From Siderastrea radians (Eukaryota; Cnidaria; Anthozoa; Scleractinia; Rhizangiidae): a stretch of DNA of 64,000 nt. How positions within the stretch are numbered: the stretch's first letter is position 1; each line of letters starts with the position of its first letter. A program made the translations under genes and the position numbers. The stretch is from NCBI GenBank assembly GCA_964017195.1, contig OZ024889.1:51745418-51809417 (forward strand), read 5' to 3'. This document shows, in pieces, positions 21,201-32,917 of this stretch. The notes beneath the pieces were generated by a model that ran no database searches, was not told the DNA's origin, and saw only the letters and a program-made list of their open reading frames with translations.

Positions 21201-22696
21201 ATTAATTTTAAATGAACAAATCATGGAAAATTTCCTCTTCAGTGTGATCTCTAAAGAGAGATTCGAAAACATGAAAACTTTCACATCGCATTACGTATTA
21301 TCTCGTTAACTGTCTGGCCGGCCAAAACCAGCCGTGAGCGAATACGGTCTTCGGGCAGTTTGTGACATTATCATTTTGAGTGACGGCAGATGTTCTTGAC
21401 AATCAACCGATGCACCAGGCAAAAATCCGACCAAAGGACCTAAACAAGAGCGATCAGAGAAATACGACCAGAGTTACACACAGAAAACAGAGAAAAATCT
21501 CCTTGTGAAATTGAAGGAAAATTTGGCCTTGGAACTTGTTGCTACTTGCTGCTAAAAATTCTCCCTTTCCTGAAAGTTCAGGTGAAGTCTTTTCCAAAAC
21601 AAGGAGAGGCTATCAAATGGCCAACAAACCCACAGAAAAAAAAATCCTAATTGAAAACCAAAAACAACGGGGCCGAGAACTATAAGCCGAAAAGTTGACC
21701 TGGTACAGCGTTTTTCGCAAAATCTTGAAATTGTGCGCATGCCCGAGGTCAAATCCGCAAAAATGACTCGGAAATGGAAGGGAAGTTTAGTTTCCAGGCT
21801 ACAAAGGACGTTTTAGACGTTAAGACTAGAATTTGAGTAGATATGGGCCAAAATACAGCATTTGTTGCTTAAAATGGCGGTTCTAATTTTCTGCAAAAGC
21901 CCGGCTTAGTGGGCAAAAACAATTATACCAACCAGGTGCTGGAATTCGTTGAATTCTGCTCTGCAATTTACCTTGATCCATATGTAAAACGAAATTTGTG
22001 TAATTAAGCTATGCCTCCCATTGTTACTTTGTAAAAAATAATGATAGGGGATCTTTAAAAAAGCTCCTTAGAGCTTGCTGGATCTCCTTTTGCCCTAGCT
22101 ATTTATCTAAGTGAAAAAAACTGTGTGTAGCTAATGGATGGCAATAAAAAACTTTGATGTTTACCTTTTTGTATCCTTGAAAGAATTCTGTATAACCTTG
22201 CGCTAGAGAGAATGTAAAGATCTTTGTCTCTTCTGTTTGTTAAACAAGGATTTTGTATTCAATTCACCAGATATAAAATCCCGGACTAACTTTTCCCTTT
22301 CCTCATCAAGTGCCAGCGAGAGTTTCTTTTCCATTAGCAGCTTAGCCAAACTCTGGAGTATGCGCAGACTGTTACGAAAACTGCGCCAGCTCCAGAAAAA
22401 AAAAAAGATCCGTTGGTAGGAAACATAAAGAATTGTGATTGAGTTCCATGGTGAAAACGATGAAAAGTTCAAATGTAATTCTTATATACACTCGACAGCA
22501 CTTCCAGAAGCAAGACTAGAAAAAAACATATCAAATAACGGCGAATGTACCCGAATGTTCCATCTTTTAACCGGCATCAGAATACTTGTTTTTCGTGCGC
22601 TTTTACACAAAAAGAGTCACTTTTCCGAGTTAGCTGTCAGTGTTCTGTTGTCCACCTTGGTTATTTAGTTCCGTGAAACAGTTGAACCGATTACTG
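21201..22696. other. No supported gene
   Basis: AT-rich DNA. A minus-strand frame at 22472-22203 contains a helical, charged stretch (KLSLALDEEREKLVRDF), but I could not identify it or link it to splice partners. Nothing else is supported. Confidence 0.3.
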
Positions 22697-22800
22697 CGGT
22701 ACCAGGGGAAAAGGGGGTACATCCCATGGTGGGCTATACGGGGAGGCTCCGCCCGAAATAAAGGGGTACCTTGAACTAAAAGGCATGGTAGCTAGGTCTA
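22697..22800. repeat. Partial copy of a GC-box dispersed repeat
   Basis: It shares gggggtac, ctatacggggaggctccgcc and aaggggtacc with the fuller copies at 24413-24780 and 51099-51500. Only the 5' part is present. Confidence 0.5.
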
Positions 22801-23198
22801 AGTAATAAAAATGTTTGCAAAATTTTGGCAGAAATCACAACGAATTAAATGTACGAAACCTTGGAGCATTCGAGGGACTAAAATCCTGTGATGATGTATT
22901 GTTTTTAGCTTTTGTGTGAGTTAAAAAGAGGTGTAGTAAAGCTCTCTCGTAAAAAAAAGCATGAGTGACAGTTAATGAGATACTGAGATTTTGCACAGTC
23001 TGAATACTTTTTTTTATAACTGAATTCTTGATCGATTTCTTTAAAATATTTCTTCCGCGCTTCACTCGCATAAGCCCGCCAGCAAGCTCTCCATAAGGAT
23101 GGTGCGAGAGAAATAAATCTTCAGCGCAGCCCAGACTTTCACCGCAGAAATATATGATTTATAGAGCGAGACACTTGTGAGATGTGGCTAAAATGACA

Positions 23199-23352
23199 GA
23201 GTCACAAGTCCCACACATGCCTGCTCTGGATGGCTTGTAGCCCCAAATAGGCATCATAGGTATCAACGGATAATGCCCGCTACCAGCGTGGCCATATTGC
23301 CTATTTGTGGTTGTAAGCAACCCAGAGCACGCATGTGCGGGACATGTGACTC
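23199..23352. mobile_element. Foldback MITE, 154 bp
   Basis: The outer arms (gagtcacaagtcccacacatg... and ...catgtgcgggacatgtgactc) are complementary over about 54 bp each with a few mismatches, leaving a loop of about 45 bp. No clear target duplication was found. Confidence 0.6.
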
Positions 23353-23732
23353 TTATACATGAATTATCGTTTGTTCTTTATAATAGCAACAGAATATTTA
23401 CGATATATAACGGTTATTCAGTAGCTCCAGTTTTCACGATCCACCTTAGTACAAGATAACAACAACAAGAAAGCCCAATGCGCATTTTAACGGCCGTACC
23501 TCCATGTTACGTACAGTCGACCGCATAGCAAAACCCTGGAGGTCGCTTATATTCGCCGTTTAGAGGCACAATGAACAAAAGACAACGACTGAGATAAGGT
23601 TATGTAGATGTTCCACGCAATCTTTCATGTTATTAGAAACTTTTCGGTGTCCCCTACATCCCCTCACAATTTTGAAACTACAAACGGTCACACAGCTTGT
23701 GTGGGTGCCCTGTGTTTCAGTCAAGGCCGGCC

Positions 23733-24411
23733 AAGCGTTCCCGTCGTTAATGGACTAATGAATTCATTAATGGCAAATTGGTTCCTTTCGTTGATTGAAT
23801 AATCCATTCGTGAATGAATACATGTAATCCAATATTCAAATTGAGCCTCGATTCAATAAACAAATGTTTGGATCGATGAAAAAAGCTATAACATATAAAG
23901 AAGGCAAGGCGAAGCATTGTTCGACCGAACATGGCGGACATGAATAAAGAACAAGTAGGTTAATTTAGAACTCTAATTTTTGCATAAACGCGTCATTAGT
24001 ATAGAACGTTGTTAGCTTTTCTACCAGCGTTGGTACATACGATTTATTCTCCCGGTTGATATTTGCCGTTTCGGTTAAACAAACCTTGTGAATATTTACA
24101 AAAGCTTACCAGTTTGATCAATCGATTGATTTTTGTTGTCCACTGTCGATAAGCATGCAACCTTTGTGTTATTTTACAATCTCACCTTACACTAAAAATA
24201 AACTCGAACTTTGGCATTTCAGGAGAAATATATGGAAAGTCTTTTGTTCATTAATCAAATCAACATTCAATTATATTGAATCGAGGCGCAATTTCAACTC
24301 AGTCATTTCTGAATTATTAAATTTATTTCACGAATAGATTTTGATTTAATCAACGAACTGAATCGATTTTCCATTAATGAGTTCATTAGACGGTTAACGA
24401 CGAGAACGCTT
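23733..24411. mobile_element. Long-TIR transposon derivative, 679 bp
   Basis: It begins AAGCGTTCCCGTCGTTAA and ends in the near-complement TTAACGACGAGAACGCTT. Inverted similarity continues for about 150 bp on each side (ttcgttgattgaat, gcctcgattcaat). The interior of about 350 bp has no transposase frame. It abuts the dispersed repeat at 24413. No target duplication was identified. Confidence 0.6.
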
Positions 24412-24412
24412 C

Positions 24413-24780
24413 CTGGGGGGGAGGGGGTACTCCCTCTAGTTGGCTAAACGGGAAGGCTTCGCCTGAAAGGGGTGCCCTTTTTAAGCTCGCAGTATACTAA
24501 AGGGTAGGGAAAATCGTCATTTTAGTAAGGGTCGCAAAATCTGCTGCAAAGTGAAAGAGATAGCGGCTAAAGCAAAGTGATTAAAGGGTGCCAAATTTTG
24601 GCAGAAATCAGCTTGAAACCTTTGAGCAACTGAGCCAGAAGGACCTAAAGACCGGGAAAAATGTGGCGATTGTAGGAAATTATATTGTTTTGTCTTATCC
24701 TTGAGGTATAAGAAAGGGGTGCAATTTTTCTCTAGAGGGTGCCATTTTGGTAAAAAATTAGTATATTTATAACATAGAGG
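24413..24780. repeat. Dispersed repeat, copy 2
   Basis: The ordered blocks gggggtactccct, aggcttcgcctgaaaggggtgcc, agctcgcag, actaaaggg, gggtgccaaattttggca and gaggtataagaaaggggtgcaattttt match 51099-51500 in the same order. It is an interspersed repeat without coding capacity; class unknown. Confidence 0.65.
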
Positions 24781-25299
24781 GCAAAATTACTGAATGCTGA
24801 TTGGTTGAGACGGAGGGCATTTTTTCTTGATTTTCTTTCTGACGAGGACAATATTTACTAATTCCTGATCGGCCAAGCGCCAAAATTACTCCCATTTGAT
24901 TAGCTGAGCGCGAGAGTGCGCCATTTGCATTTTGTAGACGTCTTGAAACGAAAAACGGATTTTGAGTTGTTCAACACAATGATCGCTTCAAAGTTTGACT
25001 TTTAACTGCACTACCAGTCGGAATTGTTGGGACACTTTCCTGTCTGCTTGCCCCCTCAATGTTGGCGTACAAGATATGGTGACTAAACTGCAGTTATAAC
25101 AACATTGAGAGGGAGAAGGGGAGCACGGAAAGGAAAAAAATTGCGTTTAGTTGAAGTGTCCCAAGTATTTTTGTCTGGTAGTGTGGGTTGGTTGGTAAAA
25201 ATAGTATGGAAATCGGGTGTTAGCTTGAAGAGAAATTCCAAAAGGTGAACTTATATGTGTTACGGGAATCAGCAAATGGTTATTTGATTAATATATCAC
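24781..25299. other. No supported gene
   Basis: AT-rich non-coding sequence; no frame or repeat I can support. Confidence 0.3.
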
Positions 25300-25429
25300 T
25301 ATATTTGAATTAGTTGTTGTACATATTAAGAGTTCATTTTTCTTTTATCAATATTAGTTTTTTACTATTTTAATTTGTAAAGCCCTATTGATCTATTCTT
25401 GTAAAGAGGGCTCTAGAAATAAAGAGTTA

Positions 25430-25472
<43 letters not shown>

Positions 25473-25490
25473 CATTATTATTATTTTAAA
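25300..25490 (+). mobile_element. LINE 3' end with (ATT)n tail
   Basis: A short tail ending gtaaagagggctctagaaataaagagtt runs directly into an ATT microsatellite (25427-25486). Microsatellite tails are usual for CR1/L2-type LINEs, so this is a 5'-truncated 3' UTR. No coding part remains. Confidence 0.5.
25427..25486. repeat. (ATT)n microsatellite
   Basis: About 20 near-perfect ATT units, with one ATC interruption near the end. Confidence 0.9.
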
Positions 25491-25639
25491 ACTACTGAAA
25501 ACTTTGGAGCGACGTGGTCGATAAGGTCGATAAAGTGCTTTCATTTGTGGTATGGCTTCCTTGACATGTTCACCAAAACATTTAATATATACCTGTAAGG
25601 TTTTCGTAACATTCCAATGCTTCTCAACTACTTTAACTT

Positions 25640-26110
25640 TAACTTTAATAAATTTTCCGTAAAAAAATACAAGAACTGTTGCATTAAAAACTGAGGAAAA
25701 CCTCAAACAGGAATCCCTTACAAGGAGGTCACCACTAGTAATTAACGAAACTATGAGACTAAGTACAAGGTAACATATATACTCTAGACTATAGAAATGT
25801 GATTTAAGATCAGGTTTGAGAGGATCTGAATCTAGGCAAATTAAGGGTTAATGTACAATTAATAAGTAAGAAATAAGAAATAATGATAAAAATTAATTAA
25901 TTAATGTGCTCGTGACTATACAAATATGATTTGAGATTTGATTTGAATTTACCTAGAGAGTCAATCATTCGTAAGTTCAGGGGCAAGTTGTTCCACTCTT
26001 TCACTACACGGTGGAATATGACCACTTTAGAAGGTTGGTTCTAGCATACTTAATCTTGAAGACAAGATCAGTGTGTCTTAAAGTGTACGGTGAATTGCCA
26101 GCCTGTTCTA
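25640..26110 (-). pseudogene. C-terminal fragment of a LINE reverse transcriptase ORF
   Basis: On the minus strand 26010-25899 reads EWNNLPLNLRMIDSLGKFKS and then LKSYLYSHEHIN before stops. That is the typical C-terminal tail of CR1/L2/Rex-type LINE proteins (W-N-x-LP...F-K...LK.YL). It lies in what would be the 3' UTR of TPR-CHAT 2. The sequence on either side matches the uninterrupted 3' flank of TPR-CHAT 3 (42121-42260), so it is an insertion. Confidence 0.6.
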
Positions 26111-26148
26111 TTACTATCGGAATATTGATATTTCCAGCATTACCAAAA

Positions 26149-28800
26149 CTAACCTTTTTGCTTTCCAAAATCAAAAGTCACGTTATCTCCAATCAGCATA
26201 AAAGGCGCCCACTTCCTTACGTCAGAATAGCCGTTGCCTCTCATCCAGTCCATGGCCTGGTGAAGAGATTCACTGGCACTTTCCCCACGGACAAGGTGCT
26301 CATAGCAACGACTCATGAACTGCTCCGTTGCTTTATCGTCCAAGGCCCACAGGGCCACCAACACTGAACGCGCACCAGATCCTAAGAACGCTCGAGCGAT
26401 TCCAAAAACTCGGATTTAACCTCTCCTCGTCCACTATGACAACAGCTAAGGACTACTAATTTGGCTCGCAGTTGGACTTCCGCAACTTCAGACATTGTAA
26501 GCACGAAGTCTTCTTGTTGTAAAACCCTCTTTACAGGGCGAACAGGAGCAAGAGCAATTTCTCCTCTTTGGCCATCACCATGTACAGCGATATGTATCAG
26601 AGTTGCTGAATGCATCATGTCAAGAACTGCCAGCTTGGTTGCTTCATGTCCGAACAAAGGCTCTACACCTAACAATCTCCCAATCATTTCTGCTTCCTTT
26701 CTTGCACATGGCAATTGAGATAGGCTTAGCACATGGCTAACATCAGGATCACCCACAATCAACGCATCTGACTCGCTGCATTGGTCTGCCGATCTGTCCT
26801 GGATGAGCTTGAGAGTCGTCAAAGAGGGAACGACGAGAACTCTGAAAGTCTCTGATAAATACCTTCCACTTTCTTGCTTTAACGCTGCAAATGGAACTTT
26901 GTACAAGCAGCGATCAGGAAAAATGATGATTTCGGGTTCCTCAAGCAAGTCAGAAACAGGAGCAATAAGCATTTTGTAGTACAGAGCAAGACTAGCTTTG
27001 AGTTTTTGATCTTCCTCGTCTTCCATGACGTGGAAAGCCGCGGTGCTATCTTCCTGAGACTGCTGGTTGGGATGTCGAAAGTTCGAAGAAACCAATGATC
27101 GATCCTCGCATTGCCCTTCAGGTAAAATGTGAAACTTTCTGAAAGGTTCTGTTTCAAAGAATTCATCCAGATTTTGCACTGATCCTTCAATAATAGAATG
27201 TCCATGAATGTCTGTTTGACGGTGCAACATCGGTTTATTTGCCTTCAAAATCCAAAAAAATATTGTTTGCCTACAATAAAAAAGGTATAGACAAGTACAA
27301 TTGCTTTCTTTGTTCACATGTCCTTTCAAAATCAACCAACGGCAATGGCCCACTCTCTGACACTTCTTTACTAGTGAAGTACTGAGCTGACATTAAGTCT
27401 GCTAAAGCTCTGGCCCGTCCAAGCTCTACAACGCAAAGAGCTTCATTAGAACGCCCAATTCTGCAAAACATTTCACTAAGTTTGTGGTAGATGAAAACGT
27501 AGTTTTCTAAAAGAGATATTTTAAACTGTTCATTGTCTCTCAGAAAACTTCGCATACCCTCGCACGTTTGAATGCTTGCGAGAAGGTTCGAAATGCCTTT
27601 ATCTATTTTTCCTTCTGATAACATGTCCATTGTGAGCCTTAACTGCCACTCCAACTCTGAGTTAACGTCTCCAATCTCTTTACCCATTGCAAGTGCCTTC
27701 CCATGATACTCTTGTGCCTTAGCATGTTGGCCAAGGAAGCTAAACACGTCTCCTATGGCTCCATAGCATCTACCTTCTCCTTGCCTGTAGCCTATTTCCC
27801 TAAAGATAGCAAGTGCTTTCTCGAAGTATTCTTTAGCCTTGACATGTTCCCCAAGATAGTGATACAATCTTGCTAGATTTGCGTAGTCGGCTGCTTCTCC
27901 TTTCCTGTCGCAAATTTCTTTCCTTATCGCAAGTGCCCTCTCGAGATATTCATTAGCCTTGCCATATTTACGAAGAGAACAAAACACAGCTCCTAAGTTT
28001 CCATAGTCTGCCCCTTCTCCTTTTTTGTCACCAATTTCTTTTCTGATTGCAAGTGCTTTCTTGATACATTCTATAGCCTTAGCATGTTCACCTAGAGACT
28101 GATAGACAAGGCCTAGATTACCAAATTGTGCTGCTTCTGCTTGTCTTTGACCAGTATCTTTGGCGATCGCAATTGCTTTCATATGATATTCTTCAGCCCT
28201 AGTATTATCACCAAGAGTTTGAAACACAGTTCCTAGTTCTCCATAATCTCTGCATCCTGTTGTTTCTACGTTTCCAATTACCTTTCGAACAGTAAGTGCT
28301 TTCTCGAAATATTCTTTAGCTTTCGCATATTCACCAAGAGATTTCAAGACAAATCCAATGTGTCCGTAACACGTTGCTTCTCCTTCTCTATCGCCAGTTT
28401 CTATCTTGATTGCGAGCGCTTTCTCGTACAGATCTTTTGCCTTCCTATAGTTGCACTGGCGTTCAATCAATGCTGCCAGTTTCATAACTACCTTGCCCTC
28501 TAGGGCTCTTTCACCGCCACACCTGCGCAGTAAAACCAGAAACTTTCTTCCGCATTCTATCGCACCTGTGTAATCACTTGTACGCAAGTAGTCCAAAAAA
28601 ACTGTATGGAGTATTTGTTTGTGTAAAACTGAAATTGCCGGTACCATTTTCGTTTCTTTTCCCAAGGCTTTGTTGTCAAGGAGAATTAAGCATTCCTTGT
28701 ACAACTCGATGGCTTTTGGAACACGACTGGTGATCTTTAGGAAACTCGCAACAAACGCTCCAACATAGACGATTTGCAGAACTTCGTTTGTGTTGTTCAT
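26149..28800 (-). pseudogene. TPR-CHAT 2, frameshifted
   Basis: The start is the ATG at 28800 (MNNTNEVLQ), just after the acceptor ttttttctag. A first open frame runs to 27271 and holds about seven or eight 40-residue TPR units (GDREGEATCYGHIG, LGEYAKAKEYFEKAL). A frameshift near 27290 moves the CHAT domain to another frame (to 26382). A second shift near 26405, from loss of a few bases after GRGEVKSE, moves the last 70 codons (26364-26149) to a third. Predicted catalytic His (HIAVHG) and Cys (LSCCHSG) are kept. The stop at the position used by TPR-CHAT 3 is changed from TAA to CAA, adding three codons. A joined product is unlikely unless the shifts are sequencing errors. Confidence 0.85.
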
Positions 28801-31282
28801 GACACTGCCTTTTTTTTTTCTAGAAAAAATGAAACCTAGACATAAGCGAATGTGGTTCTTACATATACATGGTAGTGTGATAAGATGGTATAATACGTGG
28901 AAACAAAAACAGGCGCAGTGAGCAATGGTCAAAGACCTTCCTGCTCCCTAGCCTCATTCCCAGGTCCACTCGTCCTTCCCTCCCTCCAGGTCCTTTAAGG
29001 GATGGAAGACTGAGAAATATCCTGGGAACACAGGATACTCAGTAAAAGTACTGGAATCGCTAACAATTTAAAAATATGCCTTGCGTGTGTTATCGAACGT
29101 CAGGTGAAAAGACAGCATTTGAATTGCTATTGTATTAGACAGGGTTGTTCTTCAAATTCTGGCAGAATGCCTCATTTTGCGAGTCTAATTAAGACAGTTT
29201 CAGGACGTCTTGCAGTTGCAATTTATTCTATCGGCAACGTTTTACATGGTTTTTCCTTGCATCGATGCTTGGGCTAACGTTGACCGGCCGATTTGCAAAG
29301 TAATGAAAAAGCAAAAAAAAGATACTTCATTAGGGGTTGTTTACAGCCGAGTTCTCTACCGTATACATACCCGAATTTTTAAGCCAGGCTGCTAAAGGCG
29401 CACCCGACTCAAGAAATGCAACGGTTTTTGTTTACTTGTTGCTTGTTGTTTTTATGTGGCAGTCGTTACGGTAACAAGCTGGTTCCTAGTGTTATAGTCA
29501 GTTTTTTCCATCATTCACTCGCCCCACACATCCGCTTTTTGCTTGGCCAAACAAAGACTTGGCCCAAACTTCAGGTTTTCAATCGGAGGAAACAATATTG
29601 TAATTGTCTTAAACATGGAGCATCATAATACAAAAGAATCACTTTGTTGGTCTAAATTTTAAAAAGTACTGTCAAACAACTGAGTTTTTCTTTGTTAAAC
29701 ACGATCTGTTTCTGCTATGTGGAATATAAAACCTCAAATGCCAAAGACAGAAGCAATATCCATTTTTAAGCAAGCTTTGAAAATCTAAACAGACATTTGA
29801 CATGCCGTCAAATCCTGAACGAGACCCTGAAATTGTCTGGTTTCCAGTTGACCAAGACTGCTGAATAAAAATACTAAAGGTGCATTTCACAGGTTATTAA
29901 AAACAATACACAGAGTTGTGAATACTTCATCTTCTTACTGGTCTCTATGAATATTTTACTTCAGATTGAAACTATACAGTGGTCTTGGTCACCTCGAAAC
30001 TGGATTGTTCAGTTTCCCGTTCTTCGATATCACCCACCACAACTGACAAAAGCGCAATGCAAACAAATAACTGACAAAGGAAGCAAAGTACCAGGTCTTG
30101 TGTGAAGACCACGATGTATGTTTGAATGAACCACTGAATGAACAACTGAATGCAGCATTTGCTCCTAAAAGCATCGTATCTCGTATCTGTATGTTGTACA
30201 TGTTTGACTAAGATATTATTCTTTAGCAAATTATCAGAGGCTTTTTTACTTAAGGAAGTGTACAACTTGAATACATATGCAAAGCGTTTAGTTTGTTATT
30301 TCAAGATGTTATGGATGCTATTTTATCAAACGTTTAGAATTACTGCAAGGCATTTCAATGTTGTAAACTCTGGGATTTTACAAAATAATATTAGCTATGT
30401 TCAACCACTTTCCAAGACTTGTTTATATGCTGGCAGTTCACACGAACAAGGACCAAGTACAGGCAGCTCTGGGAACTAGTTCCATGTTAAAATCCTGAAG
30501 GCCACGCTATATAAGTGTAATTTATAACCCACCGATTAATTTTTGAGCGCCCCCATTGGTAGAAACACATCACGTGGCAGAAATTCGAACTGTGTGTATC
30601 AGGCGATACTCGCCTTAAGCTTGATATCCTTCGTCCGATTTTATTTCGACCACAACAAAACAAACAAATAAGTCAAAGATCGGGTCAAACTTTTTAAAAT
30701 TTCATTGAAGAAAGAGAAAATCGTTTTACATAAGCCAGTGACGGCGTAATTAATAAGCTGGTTAAGATGCGGCGCCAGGAAATACGAAATAATCCACAAA
30801 ATATGCCGTAAACGTCTTTGAAGGAAGGAAAAGTTGCGTGCCAAGTTTCGTTTTTAGTGTAGGCCACACTGAAAATAAGTAGTTATGGAGGCCGAAATAG
30901 TACCTGCCTGTTTACCATGTGCCTACCACTTCATTTTTGAATATAGCAGATCCGTCCATAGCTTGAAAAGTCCCGTATGTAAACACTACAGTCCCTTATG
31001 TTTACATCACACTGTCAGTTGCTATAACAACTGCAAACTAAAAAGTGCCATTCCCAAGTCTCAGCTGGTATTGTGTCAGGTCACTGAGACATGCCGAATG
31101 TTGCAACGTGAGCAAGGTTGCTGTATTTTCGGTGTGTTTGTCTCGATTCCTCAGTATAATTTTCATCTCCGACTTTTTTTTCATTTGTCTGTTTATACTT
31201 CTTCCGTTTCTAAATAAAGACATGAATGATCATAATATGAAAGTACTCACTGAAGTACTTTGATCGGCTTTACAACTGCTGC
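28801..31282. other. Long interval without a supported gene
   Basis: The part next to 28800 is the acceptor-side intron of TPR-CHAT 2. Several short frames exist. One at 30265-29972 on the minus strand is hydrophobic with an acidic end (GDIEERETEQSSFEVTK) but carries no domain I recognise. No repeats with clear ends were seen. Confidence 0.3.
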
Positions 31283-32898
31283 CTTTTAAGGTGTTTCGAT
31301 ACAGTTTTTTGGGGACCATACCTCACTTTTCAAATCGACTCTTAGACAGTCTTCGTCTCGTCCGATTAACGTGAAATTTGCACCACTTGTTGGTTTTGGA
31401 TTGAACTTTAGCGTGGTTTACATTTTGTGAAAATCGATATTTCCATGACAACGATAAACAAAAATCCTCGAGAACAGTAAAATTGAAATTTTGCGCGATC
31501 CAGATTTCACTTTGAAAAGCAAATAGCAACATCTTAAACTGTGGTGTATGGCAAACAAAATATACAAGAACAAAATAAATCTGTATGTTTGTTTTGAAGT
31601 TAATCGCAAAAACATTTTCAACCTTATTTTTTGCATAGTAATAGTAAATGCACCGAAAAATAATCAATGTTTTGATGAAATGGCTAGAAAATAGTGTTAA
31701 AATGTGTCTTTTACTTACTATTTTACGCCTAGAAGGTTTTGTTGAAACTGGTGTTCGCGATCTTTAGAACGAATTGTTTTTCTAAGATCATTCGCGTAAT
31801 CATTTTGTGGTAATTTTTGAATTTGAGCGCCTTTATCAAAATCTTAAGAACGGCTTGATAGATTTTCTCAAAAACATTAAAGACGCGTGCTTGACAATGT
31901 GAACAATTTTAGTATCGAGTCTTCTTAACATTGGTTTACTGGAACACTTAGATTTAACGTTAAAGAGGACGTATGAACCGACGGAAAAGCTTGCGTTACA
32001 AAAACACAGTTGGCAAGTAAATGCTAATATATTCAAAGTAATGCGTGATTCGTTGCTTCGTGATTTTTATTTGGTTTCTCTGTTCTTTGTTGCGCTGTAG
32101 ATTACAACGGAAAGTAAAAATCACGGAGAAATGCATTAAGCATTACTATAAATATAATATATTAGCATTTACTTGCCAACTGTGAATATATAACGCAAGC
32201 TTTTCCATACGTCCTCTTAACGTTAAATCTAAAAGTGTTCCACTGAATCAATGTTAATAAGACTCAATACTAAAATTGTTCACATCGTTAAGCACTCGTC
32301 TTTAATGTTTTAAAAAAATCTATCGAGCCGTTCTTAAGATTTTCGCAAAAGCGCACAAATTAAAAAAATACCACAAAATGATTGCGCGGATGATCTTAGA
32401 AAGACAATTCGTTTTAGAGATCGCGAACACCAGTTTCAACAAAACTTTCTAGGCGTAAAATAGTAAGTACAAGTACACATTTTAACACTATTTTCTAGCC
32501 ATTTCGTCAAAGCACTGATTATTTTTCGGTGCATTTACGACTACTATGCAAAAACAAAGGTTAAAAGTGTTTTTGCGATTTACTTTAAAACAAACATACA
32601 GAAATTTTTTGTTCTTGTATACTTTGTTTGCCATACACCACAGTTTAAGATGTTGCTATTTGCTTTTCAAAGTGAAATCTGGATCGCGCAGAAATTCAAT
32701 TTTACTGTTTTCGAGGATAATTGTTTATCGTTGTCATGGAAATATCGATTTTCACAAAATGTATACCACGCTAAAGTTCCATCCAAAGCCAACAAGTGGT
32801 GCAAATTTCACGTTGATCGGAAGAGACGAAGACTGTCTAAGAGCCGATTCAAAAAGTGAGGTATGGTCCCAGAAAAACTGTATCGAAACACTTAAGAG
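31283..32898. repeat. 1.6-kb palindrome
   Basis: The sequence folds on itself about a centre near 32090. Left-end gtgtttcgatacag pairs with ctgtatcgaaacac near 32880. Matching blocks (cgtgaaatttgcacca, gcaaatagcaacatcttaaac, agttggcaagtaaatgcta) appear inverted at mirrored distances, and the arms run almost to the centre. The arms differ at many sites (roughly 85-90 percent identical by eye), so this is not an assembly echo. It is probably a foldback transposon. No transposase or target duplication is evident. Confidence 0.75.
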
Positions 32899-32917
32899 CC
32901 AGTGTCTGTAAATATCG

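Noticed and set aside
22203..22472. Minus-strand frame with a charged helical stretch
   Set aside because: Short, no recognised domain, and half of it follows from a poly-T tract. No partner exons.
27271..27300. A short intron in TPR-CHAT 2 (ttttttattgtag looks like an acceptor)
   Set aside because: No matching donor at a distance that allows an intron. Alignment with TPR-CHAT 3 needs only a small indel, and a second frameshift lies near 26405.
29972..30265. Hydrophobic minus-strand frame resembling a membrane protein tail
   Set aside because: Considered a polycystin-like fragment, but no specific motif could be supported.
31323..32911. Open frames with similar products on opposite strands
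   Set aside because: They are mirror images made by the palindrome, not genes.
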